From the NCBI RefSeq assembly GCF_040869045.1, contig NC_090320.1:118615112-118679111 (forward strand): 64,000 nucleotides of DNA. Direction: 5' to 3'. The stretch's first letter is position 1; each line of letters starts with the position of its first letter. The stretch is from Eurosta solidaginis (taxonomy: Eukaryota > Arthropoda > Insecta > Diptera > Tephritidae). A model generated the notes under the pieces. The model did not search any database. It was not told where the DNA came from and was given only the letters and a program-made list of their open reading frames with translations. This document shows, piece after piece, positions 51,576-61,896 of the stretch. The position numbers and the translations under genes were made by a program.

Positions 51576-52128
51576 AGGGCGGGTCGATTTAAAAATCGCT
51601 CATTGCTCTGTGAAAATCGTATTCTAGGGATCAAAATAAGAAACTTTGCCGAAGGAACCATACCTCTAAAACGAATTCTGATGTCCCCCCCTTTGGGTCG
51701 AACTTTTGGGTAGGGGCAATTTCAATTCTACCTGTTGTGGTGGCTTAAAAAAACAACACAAGCAATTTTACGATCTCCAATTGTGTCACAGTGATACCTT
51801 CATTTTTTAAAACGGTTGCATAAAAAACTCACACAACTATGTTTACGACATGCAAATGCATCACAGTGATGCCTTGGTTTTAAAAGGGGGTTGTAAAAAC
51901 GCTAATTTCTAATAATTTTTTGTAATTTATTTTCTATTACTAAGTTAAATTCATTTTTTCATTTACATATGTTCTGACTAAATAAATTTCTAAAGAGAAA
52001 AATAAACTCCAAAAAGAAAAAACATAGGCATTTCAAAGTGGGATTTTTCAAAACTTGCCCCTACGACCCAAAGGGGGGAGACATCAGAATTCGTTTTAGA
52101 GGTATGGTTCCTTCGGCAAAGTTTCCTC
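51576..52128. mobile_element. Foldback family X, copy 2
   Basis: Starts AGGGCGGGTCGATTTAAAAA. The sequence 51640-51712 recurs inverted at 52056-52128 (gaattcgttttagaggtatg and complement), forming a foldback. The right arm lacks the terminal ~70 bases and abuts the stop codon of LINE-D. The tip contains CGATTTAAAAATCG, itself a near-palindrome. Copy 1 is at 38016-38356; a 100-base remnant is at 58012-58116. Confidence 0.75.
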
Positions 52129-52130
52129 TC

Positions 52131-53010
52131 CTAATCAAAACACTTCGTTGAGTTTATGAAGCTAACTAAGCGTCGTGTATTGACCTCAGCTATATCAGTC
52201 AGATCTACGAGAAGCATCTTGCCCACAAAACGTTGCCTTCTTCTACCGAGCGCTGTACATTCACAGAATAGATGCCCCACAGTTTCAGGTTCTTCTTCGT
52301 TTCCGCAGCTTCTACAATAATCATTAAATGGAGCGTCAATCCTTTCCGAATGCGGTCCAATACAAACATGACCAGTAAGAATACCTACAACTAAGGAAAC
52401 ATCCCTCTTACGGAGGGTGAGAAGCTCTCGCGATCTCTTCTCATTCCATTCCGACCATGTGAGTTTTGCCGTGTGGCATCTATCATGATGCTTCCACCTG
52501 GCTCCTGCTTCCATCAGTAGAGCCTCCTTTATCTTGAGCTTGCAGGTGGAGAGCGGCATGCCCAACTTCTTCCAGGATGGCTCATCTGCCATCTCATTAC
52601 CTGGTATGCCCTTATGTCCCGGAATCCATACCAGATGCAGAGTAAACTGTTCAGCCATCACGTTAAGTGATCTGCGACAGCCTACTACAGTTTCAGAATT
52701 AGCTGTGACAGAGTCAGGGGCTTTCAGTGCTGCTTGACTGTCTGAGAAAATGTAAATGTGCTTCTGAGAGACTGCCTTCACCCTAAGGCAGTTGACAACG
52801 TCTTGTATGGCCGCAAGCTCGGCCTGAAATACGTTACAGTGATCCGGAAGGCAAAACGATCTTTGTATCTCCAATCGTTCCTAATAGACACCCCCTCCGA
52901 CCCTATTATCCAGTTTAGATCCATCTGTGTAGATATGAATGCTGTTAGTGGGCCAATCAGGGTCATTTACCCACTGTTCCCTCTCAGGGATTAATATCTC
53001 GTATACCCTC
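52131..53010 (-). pseudogene. LINE-D RNase H and C-terminal finger (duplicate 1)
   Basis: HIYADGSKLDNRVGGG-type start in the 52966 region, FQAELAAIQDVVNCL (Glu), IYIFSDSQAALKAPDS (Asp), HLVWIPGHKGIPGNEMADEP (final Asp), then RDVSLVVGILTGHVCIGPHS and YCRSCGNEEEPETVGHLFCE CTALGRRR. The stop is at 52131-52133 where foldback X begins, so the 3' UTR is gone. About 33 bases within the RNase H (near 52580) are deleted relative to duplicate 2. Confidence 0.88.
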
Positions 53011-53054
53011 GTAAAGTTTGTATGTTGTTTGCAGAAATCTGTCCTTTCTGGTAT

Positions 53055-54640
53055 TCAGAATCTGTCGAGAATTTCAGTATGTTTGCAGTGACACCATGTG
53101 GTCAGTTCCCTCAGCCTGATAGCTGCACATGCTGCATATTTATTTCCTACTATATCTATGGGTAGTAGGTTCAGTATTACATTCATAGCCTCCGTTAGCG
53201 TTGTGCGGATGGCTCCGCTTATACATAGTAGCGCAGATCTTTCCACCTTTTGAAGAGCAAGAACCGTCGAACCACCATACCGCCACCCCGTATAGCAATA
53301 GTGGCCCAACTATGGCCGTGTATATCCAATATACTATCATAGGAGACATACCCCATTTCCGTCCAATTGCCCATTTACATTTGTAGAGGGCAACCGTGGC
53401 CTTACGGACACGTTCCGTGGTGTTTTGTGTCCAGTTCAATTTCTTATCAAGTGTGAGCCCTAGATAGTTGGCGGACTCACTTAACTTAAGCACTGTGTTT
53501 GCCAGCACTGGAGTTGAGAGACGTGGTATCTTATACCTCCTCGTAAAGAGCACCAGCTCCGTTTTATGTGGGTTCACGCCCAGGCCATTATCAACGGCCC
53601 ATGGTTCGACCCTTCTCAATTCCACCTGCACCATATCGCAGAGAGTTTCCGAAACCTCCCCCTTATCACCAAGGCATATCCTTTAGCAGCTGATTCACCG
53701 CCAATACCCACGGCAGAGGGGATAGGACTCCACCTTGGAGAGTTCCCCTATTGACGAACCTGCTCACCGATTCCCCTGCAAGTTTTGCCTGTACTACCGT
53801 GCATAGCAGCAATTGGTGCACAAGACACACCAGCTGAGATTCGATGCCCAGATCAGTCAGTACCTTTTGAGTCGGGTTTAATGTTATTGAACGTTCCTTC
53901 TATGTCTAGGAAGGCTGCCAGGCAGTAATCTTTGAAGGAGAACAATTTCTCTATGCACGATGTAATTTCGTGCAATGCCGTTTCCGTTGATTTACTCTTC
54001 ATATGGGCGTGTTGTGCTTCAGAGAGTTGGTCATTCACTGCCTCCCTGATATATGTTTCCATCAGCCTCTCCATCATCGTTAGTTGAAAGGAAGATAGAC
54101 TGATGGGTATGAAGTTCTTAGGCTTCGCGTGGCATGCCTTGCCTGCATTGGGAATAAATACCACTTTAGATATTTTCCATATACTTGGGATGTGGTTTAG
54201 TGCCACGACACCTCTTATTATAGCATACATCCAGCAAGTGCTGCATTACAGTGACTGTTGCAGTTGTATAGGTGTAACTCCGTTCGGCCTTGGAGTTTTG
54301 AATGGTTCAAAAGATTGGATGGCCCAAGATATCTTATCTCTTTTAATTAGGTTGTGCAGTATAGGTTGCACTGTTCCTTGTGTCAGGCTTTGTGTATCCC
54401 CTGGTTCGTTCCTAGCTGCACCTGGAAAGTGTGTATCCAGCAGATCCAGGGTTTCCTCCCCAGTTTCGGTCCACGAACCATCAGCCCTTTGCAAGCATCC
54501 TGGGGTCGTATTAGCCGATCTGGAAAGTACTTTCCTGAGTCTACCCCCTTCAGACACTGTTTTCATGCTGCTACAGAAATCTCACCAGGAGGACCTTTTG
54601 GCTTTCCTTAGCTCAAACTTGTAGTTTCTAAGATGTTCTT
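53055..54640 (-). pseudogene. LINE-D reverse transcriptase (duplicate 1)
   Basis: Blocks in shifted frames: FKTPRPNGVTPIQLQQSL, IWKISKVVFIPNAGKACHAK, FIPISLSSFQLTMMERLMET, EAQHAHMKSKSTETALHEIT and LAAFLDIEGTFNNIKPDS (palm; Asp of LDIEG). Then GTLQGGVLSPL-type at about 53745, and a segment where the YxDD box reads GYALVI without aspartates (about 53671-53681 on +). VELRRVEPWAVDNGLGVNPH, NYLGLTLDKKLNWTQNTTER and IVGPLLLYGVAVWW complete the thumb. Inactive. Confidence 0.82.
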
Positions 54641-54817
54641 TGTATACTTCCCAATGCAGCTCATCGCCAGAGGCTTTAGCTGCATTAAAAGTGGTCCTAC
54701 TTAACCTGCGAAGATTTTCGATTTGTGAATTCCACCATGGTGGCTTCTTTTTACTCCTTTGAATTCTCTTGGGACAAACTTTATCTAGTGCCTTGCGGCA
54801 TGCCCCCGTGAAGTTAT

Positions 54818-55540
54818 TTACCAGTCTTTCCAGTTCTCAAGTGGCAATATCTTAACTAGTTCCCTATTGTATTCTTGCCAATTTGTATTTTTTATATTTC
54901 TGGTGGCAGCGCTCTCCTTTTTCACCAAGCCTAAGCCGAATTGGATGTAACGATGGTCAGAGAATGAGTGGTCCTTAAGGACCTTCCAGTCTCTGACCAA
55001 CTCTTCCGCATCTTTCTGAGACTAAGGTTACATCGAGAACTTCCTTCTTGTCTTTGTAATAAAGGTTGGTTGAGTTCCCCTATTGCTTATAGTTAGTCTA
55101 GAGCTTAGGATGAAATCAAAAAGTAACTCACCCCTTTCGTTTTCGTCATTACTCCCCCAGGTGGAGTGGTGCGCGTACACATCTCCTCCCGGTATCAGTG
55201 CACCTGATGTAGCTTCCACCAGCTTCCTGACGGTCGATGTCGGCACCGTCTTCTCATGGGCTAGATAAATTAATGATAGCCTGATTTGACCCATACTCAG
55301 CCTCAGGCTGATAATTGTTGTCTCTTCATCACTAAATTGAGGAAGAAACAGAACATTAAGCTTGGTACTAACAAGTATACACGATCTTGGCTTTCCCGAG
55401 GTGCCACAACTTACCAGGGTGTAGCCGGTGGACTTGAGTCCGCAAATGTTTTGTTCTACCACCCATGGCTCCTGGATGAGGACAATATCAGCTGCCCCTT
55501 TAGATGTCAGTCGAGCATCAGTGCAGCGGAAGCTGCTTTA
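54818..55540 (-). pseudogene. LINE-D endonuclease (duplicate 1)
   Basis: Glu-containing ADIVLIQEPW precedes VEQNICGLKSTGYTLVSCGT in shifted frame. GALIPGGDVYAHHSTWGSND (the GDxNAHH box reads GDVYAHH), ISNRGTQPTFITKTRRK, then LKDHSFSDHRYIQFGLGL (Asp/His). Frameshift between 55028 and 55000. A 33-base gap relative to duplicate 2 lies near 54835. Confidence 0.8.
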
Positions 55541-56195
55541 CTATGGTGCAGGTTTATCTGGAGGACCCGCACTAACATCGCACACTTTCTCTCCCTCCTT
55601 GAACGTAGAGTTAGCCGCATCCTTCATCATCAGCTCCTCCGTGTAATGCAGGTGTAACCTGCCTATCCCCATGGATGAGGTAGACGAGGCGTAGCCGTCC
55701 AGCGTATCCGGCTCACGCCCATCTGCCTTCGTAACCACGTCCTCGTCGCTACCTTCTTCTTCTGGCTCCAACGCGGCTGCCAAGTTCCTAGTGGCGTTGA
55801 CGTCGTTACTTGCAGTCACGGTGTCTAAACCATAATTTATTTCGCCTCCAGTTTTCCTCAATACTGTCAGCAATTCCTCATTCAGTAGGAGGACAGCCTG
55901 ACGTGTGGCTCTGTCCCCCTTCTCCACGCTGACAACTCTCTAATTGGCGGCTGGCAGCGTCGGGTTGAGGATCCTTATCATACTGAGTATCCTCTCTGCT
56001 TCAGCTGGTTTTGCCGGTAGCCACACCCTTGTTCGTGGCCGTGACGGTATGCCTTTTAAATCGATCGCCCTGAGCTTCGCTCCAGGGTAGACTTCACCTA
56101 CAGACTCTACCGCCTTTTTGTATATGGCCGCGGACCTCTCGTCTCCGCATGCCGCGACTTTGATACTACCCTGGAACCACCCTGCATCCTTGCAT
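55541..56195 (-). pseudogene. LINE-D ORF1 C-terminal part (duplicate 1)
   Basis: A frame from 55927 encodes LLNEELLTVLRKTGGEINYG, an acidic stretch (LEPEEEGSDEDVVTKADGRE) and GRLHLHYTEELMMKDAANST, followed by the ORF2 start region. 55930-56195 holds more ORF1 in broken frames (RKLTL-type patches). It is cut at 56195 by the BEL fragment that begins duplicate 2, so this is the junction of the tandem duplication. Confidence 0.55.
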
Positions 56196-56560
56196 ACCGG
56201 TGGCGGTCCAGGATTGCATTATCGCTATGCGAAACTTTATGAACCGACGTGGAGTACCCATACGCATCAGATCAGACAACGGTAAAAACTTCGTTGGGGC
56301 TGACCGAGAGGCAAAGCGATTCACAGAAGTATTTGACTGCATTCGACTGCAAAGCGAGTTGCCTCAAAGGGGTGTGGGGTGGGTGTTCAACACACCATTT
56401 AATCCGGCAGAAGGTGGCGCATGGGAAATAATGGTGCAGTGCGTCAAGCGGGTGTTGCGTCACAGGTTGAATGAGACTACGCCTCGAGAACATACGCAGC
56501 GCAGTTTTCTTATTGAAGCAGAGAACGTGGTTAATTGAGAATTGAGTGACGTTCAAAGTG
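56196..56560 (+). pseudogene. BEL/Pao integrase fragment (duplicate 2)
   Basis: AVQDCIIAMRNFMNRRGVPI RIRSDNGKNFVGA carries the integrase core around the second catalytic Asp (SDNG). GWVFNTPFNPAEGGAWEIMV QCVKR covers the region of the catalytic Glu in BEL elements, here GGAWE. The frame closes at VVN* where duplicate 1 reads VVNSE. The left boundary at 56196 abuts LINE-D ORF1. Confidence 0.82.
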
Positions 56561-56649
56561 AACAGACGTGTTTTTTGTGCCGATAAGCGTGTCTTATTTT
56601 ATTCAGTTTGTTACTAAGTTTTTTACATTTAGTCGTTCTAATTAACATA

Positions 56650-57854
56650 ATGGTCATCTGTGCTAAATGCAATGTAATGTAATTTGCAGTGTTTGCAAGG
56701 GGATTATTTATGTTGTGTTATTTGCAATTACAAAACCACATTGAATGCTCAAATATTTCAGTTGATGTTGCCAATATGCTGAAAGACAATAAAAATTGAA
56801 TGTACAAGTGTGACAATTGTGTTGCTATGTTCTCTCGTGCTAAAGTTCACAAAGCCTTAAAAAGTGTTGACGTGCTGCAAGATTTTTTGACGTTGCTCAC
56901 CCCAACTGAGACACAATCCGATAGTAAAGCAAACACCAATAAAATTCGTACGCGCCCTACATCTGAGGTCGTTGCACCTACGTTAACAACGGACCAATCT
57001 ACCTCTCAGCAATCAACAATTGTTAATTCCGTGACTTCTGCTGGTGTTGTCGATGCTAACATTGAGACTTCAAGTGTAACAACAATAACTCCTATACAAG
57101 CTGATGCTGTCCCTCAGACGTATGCGGGTGCTGCTGCGAGTGTTGTTAGTAATGCTCAGTCGCAAAATGTTGTCTCATTGCCGAAAAACGACGAAAATGA
57201 GGTGAAAGCAGATAATAGAAAAGCGCATGTTGTTGTTAGTGGTAACAATTCTAATGATGTGTTAGATGTATTTGTACGGTACAAGTGGATGCATTTGTCA
57301 TCATTTAAGCCTTCTGTTACCGAAGACAATATTGTGCAATACATCTCTTTGCACGCTAATATTGATGCTTCAAATATACGCTGCACAAGGTTGATAAAAA
57401 AATATACAGACATCAAATCTCTAGTAAGAGTAACTTTTAAAATACGCGTATTATCAACGGATTATAGCAAGGTTTTTAATGCTGCGCTACGGCCGACAAA
57501 TGTCACTATTAGGCCTTTCCGTTTTTTTCAGAAGGCGGGCGAAAGTCCGTCGGCTTATTAGGTGCGGATGATACTAGGCATATTAAATAAATGCGTAATA
57601 TGTGTTCAATTCAAAGCTTTAAAGTTGATTACCAAAACATGTCTGGAATGCGGGCAAAAGCAAATTCGTTGTTTGCTGCTACATCCCAATGTGTTTACGA
57701 CGTCTTTGTGCTAGTTGAGACTTGGCTTAATCATGACTTCTGCAGTGAAGAATTTTTTGATAGAAACCTTTATACTGTTTTTCGAAGAGACCGAGATGGT
57801 GTGTCGTTGAATACTACGCGTGGAGGTGGTGTCTTAATTGCAGTGAAGTTGTGA
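56650..57854 (+). pseudogene. LINE-B-like ORF1 and endonuclease start (duplicate 2)
   Basis: MVICAKCN start, PHD remnant with stops, then from 56800 an open frame to 57561: YKCDNCVAMFSRAKVHKALK, a Thr/Ser linker, QTYAGAAASVVSNAQ, VRYKWMHLSSFKPSVTEDNI and LRPTNVTIRPFRFFQKAGES. After the stop, 57591-57854 encodes the start of ORF2 (VDYQNMSGMRAKANSLF, VFVLVETWLNHDF, with Glu of VETW) and ends at IAVKL. Complete where duplicate 1 has a deletion. Confidence 0.82.
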
Positions 57855-57980
57855 GGACCCCAAAACCGAGGGTTTTGTACCCAACAACATATACTTACAT
57901 ATTCATTTTCAACATACATCTTGTAATACACTAATTGAATTTATAACCCTGAATTTACCATTTATACATTTTTAAGACAT

Positions 57981-57984
<4 letters not shown>

Positions 57985-58011
<27 letters not shown>
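57985..58011. repeat. TA microsatellite
   Basis: Counterpart of the tract at 51548-51574. Confidence 0.9.
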
Positions 58012-58116
58012 TAGGGCGGGTCGATTTAAAAATCGCTCATTTCTCTGTGAAAATCATACTCTAGGGATCAAAATAAGAAACTTTGCCGAAGGAACCATAC
58101 CTCTAAAACGAATTCT
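58012..58116. mobile_element. Foldback family X, remnant
   Basis: Only the left ~100 bases (agggcgggtcgattt ... aaaacgaattctgg) survive, fused directly to LINE-D sequence gcgccaatcc at about 58117. The deletion removed the rest of X and the LINE-D C-terminal finger. The short shared bases at the join suggest end joining at microhomology. Confidence 0.75.
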
Positions 58117-59330
58117 GGAGCGCCAATCCTTTCCGAATGCGGTCCAATACAAACATGACCAGTAAGAATACCTACAACTAAGGAAACATCCCTCTTACGG
58201 AGGGTGAGAAGCTCTCGCGATCTCTTCTCATTCCATTTCGACCATGTGAGTTTTGCCGTGTGGCATCTATCATGATGCTTCCACCTGGCTCCTGCTTCCA
58301 TCAGTAGAGCCTCCTTTATCTTGAGCTTGCAGGTGGAGAGCGGCATGCCCAACTTCTTCCAGGATTGCGAAAGTGGAAGGGAGGTACCCTTTCTTGCAAG
58401 CTCATCTGCCATCTCATTACCTGGTATGCCCTTATGTCCCGGAATCCATACCAGATGCAGAGTAAACTGTTCAGCCATCACGTTAAGTGATCTGCGACAG
58501 CCTACTACAGTTTCAGAATTAGCTGTGACAGAGTCAGGGGCTTTCAGTGCTGCTTGACTGTCTGTGAAAATGTAAATGTGCTTCTGAGAGACTGCCTTCA
58601 CCGTAATACTGTTTTCACACAGACGGCTTATTGAATAATAAAGGCAGTTTTCACATTAAGACGCATATTGAGCTCAATCTTCCCTACAAAATTCGAATCT
58701 ATTATTATTTCATTAGTAGCTAATCGAATGCCTAATGAATTCAAAAGCACAATGCAACTCTGTTGGCAGCGTTCCGCTTCCGTTTCCGCTTGTTAGTTTT
58801 CAAAGCAAATGTCACTGTCTGCATGGCGGGACGATACAAGGTGGCCGCATCGAACAGCTGATTATAACCTTTTTTATTTGATTTGATACATCAACTACCG
58901 GCGCAGTACGATCTTGACATTTCTCCATAGAATTTACCAGTACATGGAATTTTTTTGTTTGTAGGTATGTCACCATGCTCCCACCTTGTATCGTTCCGCC
59001 ATGATTGTCTGTCTCATTCTTCATACTAATCGAGCAGTTACTTCTGTGTGAAAGCAAAAAATTTACGACTTCATTAGCAGGTGAAATGAGATCATTAAGT
59101 TTCTGTGTGAAAATAGTATAAGGCAGTCCACAGCGTCTTGTATGGCCGCAAGCTCGGCCTGAAATACGCTACAGTGATCCGGAAGGCGAAACGATCTTTG
59201 TATCTCCAATCGTTCCGAACAGACACCCCCTCCGACCCTGTTATCCAGTTTAGATCCATCTGCGTAGATATGAATGCTGTTAGTGGGCCTATCAGGGTCA
59301 TTCACCCACTGTTCCCTCTCAGGGATTAAT
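58117..59330 (-). pseudogene. LINE-D RNase H (duplicate 2), split by a TIR element
   Basis: 59305: SIHIYADGSKLDNRVGGGVC SE then FQAELAAIQDAVDCL, interrupted by the 58607-59118 insert, then IYIFTDSQAALKAPDS, HLVWIPGHKGIPGNEMADEL ARKGTSLPLSQSW and RDVSLVVGILTGHVCIGPHS. It retains the 11 residues lost in duplicate 1. Ends at the deletion join with foldback X. Confidence 0.85.
58607..59118. mobile_element. TIR MITE with TAA target duplication (Harbinger-like)
   Basis: 512 bases starting TACTGTTTTCACACAG and ending CTGTGTGAAAATAGTA, flanked by TAA at 58604-58606 and 59119-59121. The empty site is visible in duplicate 1 (caccctaaggcag near 52790). Inside, catggcggNacgatacaagg at 58822 recurs inverted at 58981-59003. 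A 3-bp TWA duplication suggests PIF/Harbinger. No gene supported. Confidence 0.85.
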
Positions 59331-60960
59331 ATCTCGTATCCCTTGGTAAAGTTGGTATGTTGTTTGCAGAAATCTGTCCATTCTGGTATGCAGAATCTGT
59401 CGAGAATGTATGTATGTATGTTTGCAGTGACACCATGTGGTCAGTTCCCTCAGCCTGATAGCTGCACATGCTGCATATTTAATGCCTACTATATCTATGG
59501 GTAGTAGGTTCAGTATTACATTCATAGCCTCCGTTAGCGTTGTGCGGATGGCTCCGCTTATGCGTAGTAGTGCAGATCTTTCCACCTTTTAAAGAGCAAG
59601 AATCGTCGAGGATTTATACAGGGCGGGCCACCATACCGCCACCCCGTATAGCAATATTGGCCCAACTATGGCCGTGTATATCCAATATACTATCATAGGA
59701 GACATACCCCATTTCCGTCCAATTGCCCATTTACATTTGTAGAGGGCAACCGTGGCCTTACGGACACGTTCCGTGGTGTTTTGTGTCCAGTTCAATTTCT
59801 TATCAAGTGTGAGCCCTAGATAGTTGGCGGACTCACTTAACTTAAGCACGGTGTTTGCCAGCACTGGAGTTGAGAGACGTGGTATATTATACCTCCTCGT
59901 AAAGAGCACCAGCTCCGTTTTATGTGGGTTCACGCCCAGGCCATTATCAACGGCCCATGCTTCGACCCTTCTTAATTCCACCTGCACCATATCGCAGAGA
60001 GTTTGTGGAAACTTCCCACTTATCCCCAAGGCATGTCCCTTAGCAGCTGATTCACCGCCAATACCCACAGCAGAGGGGATAGGACTCCACCTTGGAGAGT
60101 TCCCCTATTGACGAACCTGCTCACCGATACCCCTGCAAGTTCTGCCTGTACTACCGTGCATAGCAGCAATTGGTGCACAAGACACACCAGCTGAGATTCG
60201 ATGCCCAGATCAGTCAGTACCTTAATGATTGAGTCGGGTTTAATGTTATTGAACGTTCCTTCTATGTCTAGGAAGGCTGCCAGGAAGTATTCTTTGAAGG
60301 AGAACGATTTCTCTATGCACGATGTAATTTCGTGCAATGCCGTTTCCGTTGATTTAACCTTCATATGGGCGTGTTGTGCTTCAGAGAGTTGGTCATTCAC
60401 TGCCTCCCTGATATATGTTTCAATCAGCCTCTCCATCATCTTTAGTTGAAAGGAAGATAGACTGATGGGTCTGAAGTCCTTAGGCTTCGCGTGGCATGCC
60501 TTGCCTGCATTGGGAATAAATACCACTTTAGATATTTTCCATATACTTGGGATGTGGTTTAGTGCCACGACACCTCTTATTATAGCATATAGCCAGCAAG
60601 TGCTGCATTCCAGTGACTGTTGCAGTTGTATAGGTGTAACTCCGTTCGGCCTTGGAGTTTTAAAGATTGGATGGCCCAAGATATCTTATCTCTTGTAATT
60701 AGGTTGTGCAGTATAGATTGCACTGTTGCTTGTGTCAGGCTTTGTGTATCCCCTGGTTCGTTCCTAGCTGCACCTGGACAGTGTGCATCCAGCAGTAGAT
60801 CCAGGGTTTCCTCCCCAGTTTCGGTCCACGAACCATCAGCCCTTTGCAAGCATCCTGGGGCCGTATTAGCCGATCTGGAAAGTACTTTCCTGAGTCTACC
60901 CCCTTCAGACACTGTTTTCATGCTGCTACAGAAATCTCGGCAGGAGGATCTTTTGGCTTT
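59331..60960 (-). pseudogene. LINE-D reverse transcriptase (duplicate 2)
   Basis: Same motifs as duplicate 1 with fewer breaks: 60679-60020 is open through FRPISLSSFQLKMMERLIET, LAAFLDIEGTFNNIKPDSII KVL, and RGTLQGGVLSPLLWVLAVNQ. The YxDD region is again lost (GHALGI frame near 60027-60040), so the deletion predates the duplication. The thumb continues 60068-59589 and 59585-59319. Confidence 0.82.
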
Positions 60961-61179
60961 CCTTAGCTCAAACTTATAGTTTCTAAGATGTTCTTTGTAT
61001 ACTTCCCAATGCAGCTCATCGCCAGAGGCTTTAGCTGCATTAAAAGTGGTCCTACTTAACCTGCGAAGGTTTTCGATTTGTGAATTCCACCATGGTGGCT
61101 TCTTTTTACCCCTTTAAATTCTCTTGGGACAAACTTTATCTAGTGCCTTGCGGCATGCCCCCGTGAAGTTATTTACCAG

Positions 61180-61896
61180 TCTTTCCAGTTCTGGTATGCT
61201 ACCTGGTGTTCCGGGTACGCTCTCAAGTGGCAATATCTTAACTAGTTCCCTATTGTATTCTTACCAATTTGTATTTTTTATATTTCTGGTGGCAGCGCTC
61301 TGCTTTTTCACCAAGCCTAAGCCGAATTGGATGTAACGATGGTCAGAGAATGATTGGTCCTTAAGGACCTTCCAGTCTCTGACCAACTCTTCCACATCTT
61401 TCTGAGACTAAGGTTACATCGAGAACTTCCTTCTTGTCTTTGTAATAAAGGTTGGTTCAGTTCCCCTATTGCTTATGGTTAGTCTAGAGTTTAGGATGAA
61501 AATTAACTCACCCCTTTCGTTTTCGTCATTACTCCCCCAGGTGGAGTGGTGCGCGTTTACATCTCCTCCCAGTATCAGTGCACCTGATGTAGCTTCCACC
61601 AGCTTCCTGACGGTCGATGTCGGCACCGTCTTCTCATGGGCTAGATAAATTAATGATAGCCTGATTTGACCCATACTCAGGCTCAAGCTGATAATTGTTG
61701 TCTCTTCATCACTAAATTGAGGAAGAAACAAAACATTAAACTTGGTACTAACAAGTATACACGATCTTGGCTTTCCCGAGGTGCCACAACTTACCAGTGT
61801 GTAGCCGGTGGACTTGAGTCCGCAAATGTTTTGTTCTACCACCCATGGCTCCTGGATGAGGACAATATCGGCTGCCCCTTTAGAGGTCAGTCGAGC
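61180..61896 (-). pseudogene. LINE-D endonuclease (duplicate 2)
   Basis: GALILGGDVNAHHSTWGSND has the canonical GDVNAHH box that is degraded in duplicate 1. VEQNICGLKSTGYTLVSCGT and the SDHRYIQFGLGL segment follow the same order with frameshifts. LINE-A copy 3 interrupts just upstream of the QEPW motif at 61896. Confidence 0.8.

Larger units (their letters stand above)
50325..56195. repeat. Tandem segmental duplication, copy 1
   Basis: Order: BEL integrase end, LINE-B-like fragment, TA tract, foldback X, LINE-D (minus). The same order repeats from about 56415 to 61896. Offset is 6091 bases at the left end, about 5770 after the foldback, and about 6385 at the endonuclease, reflecting indels. 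Identity by eye is in the mid-to-high 90s per cent. Confidence 0.85.
56415..61896. repeat. Tandem segmental duplication, copy 2
   Basis: Counterpart of 50325-55530. Private changes: loss of about 640 bases between foldback X and the LINE-D finger (junction near 58116), a 512-base TIR insertion (58607-59118), and interruption at 61896 by LINE-A copy 3. It retains sequence deleted in copy 1 (57109-57413, ~33 bases near 58370 and ~33 near 61195). Confidence 0.85.
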
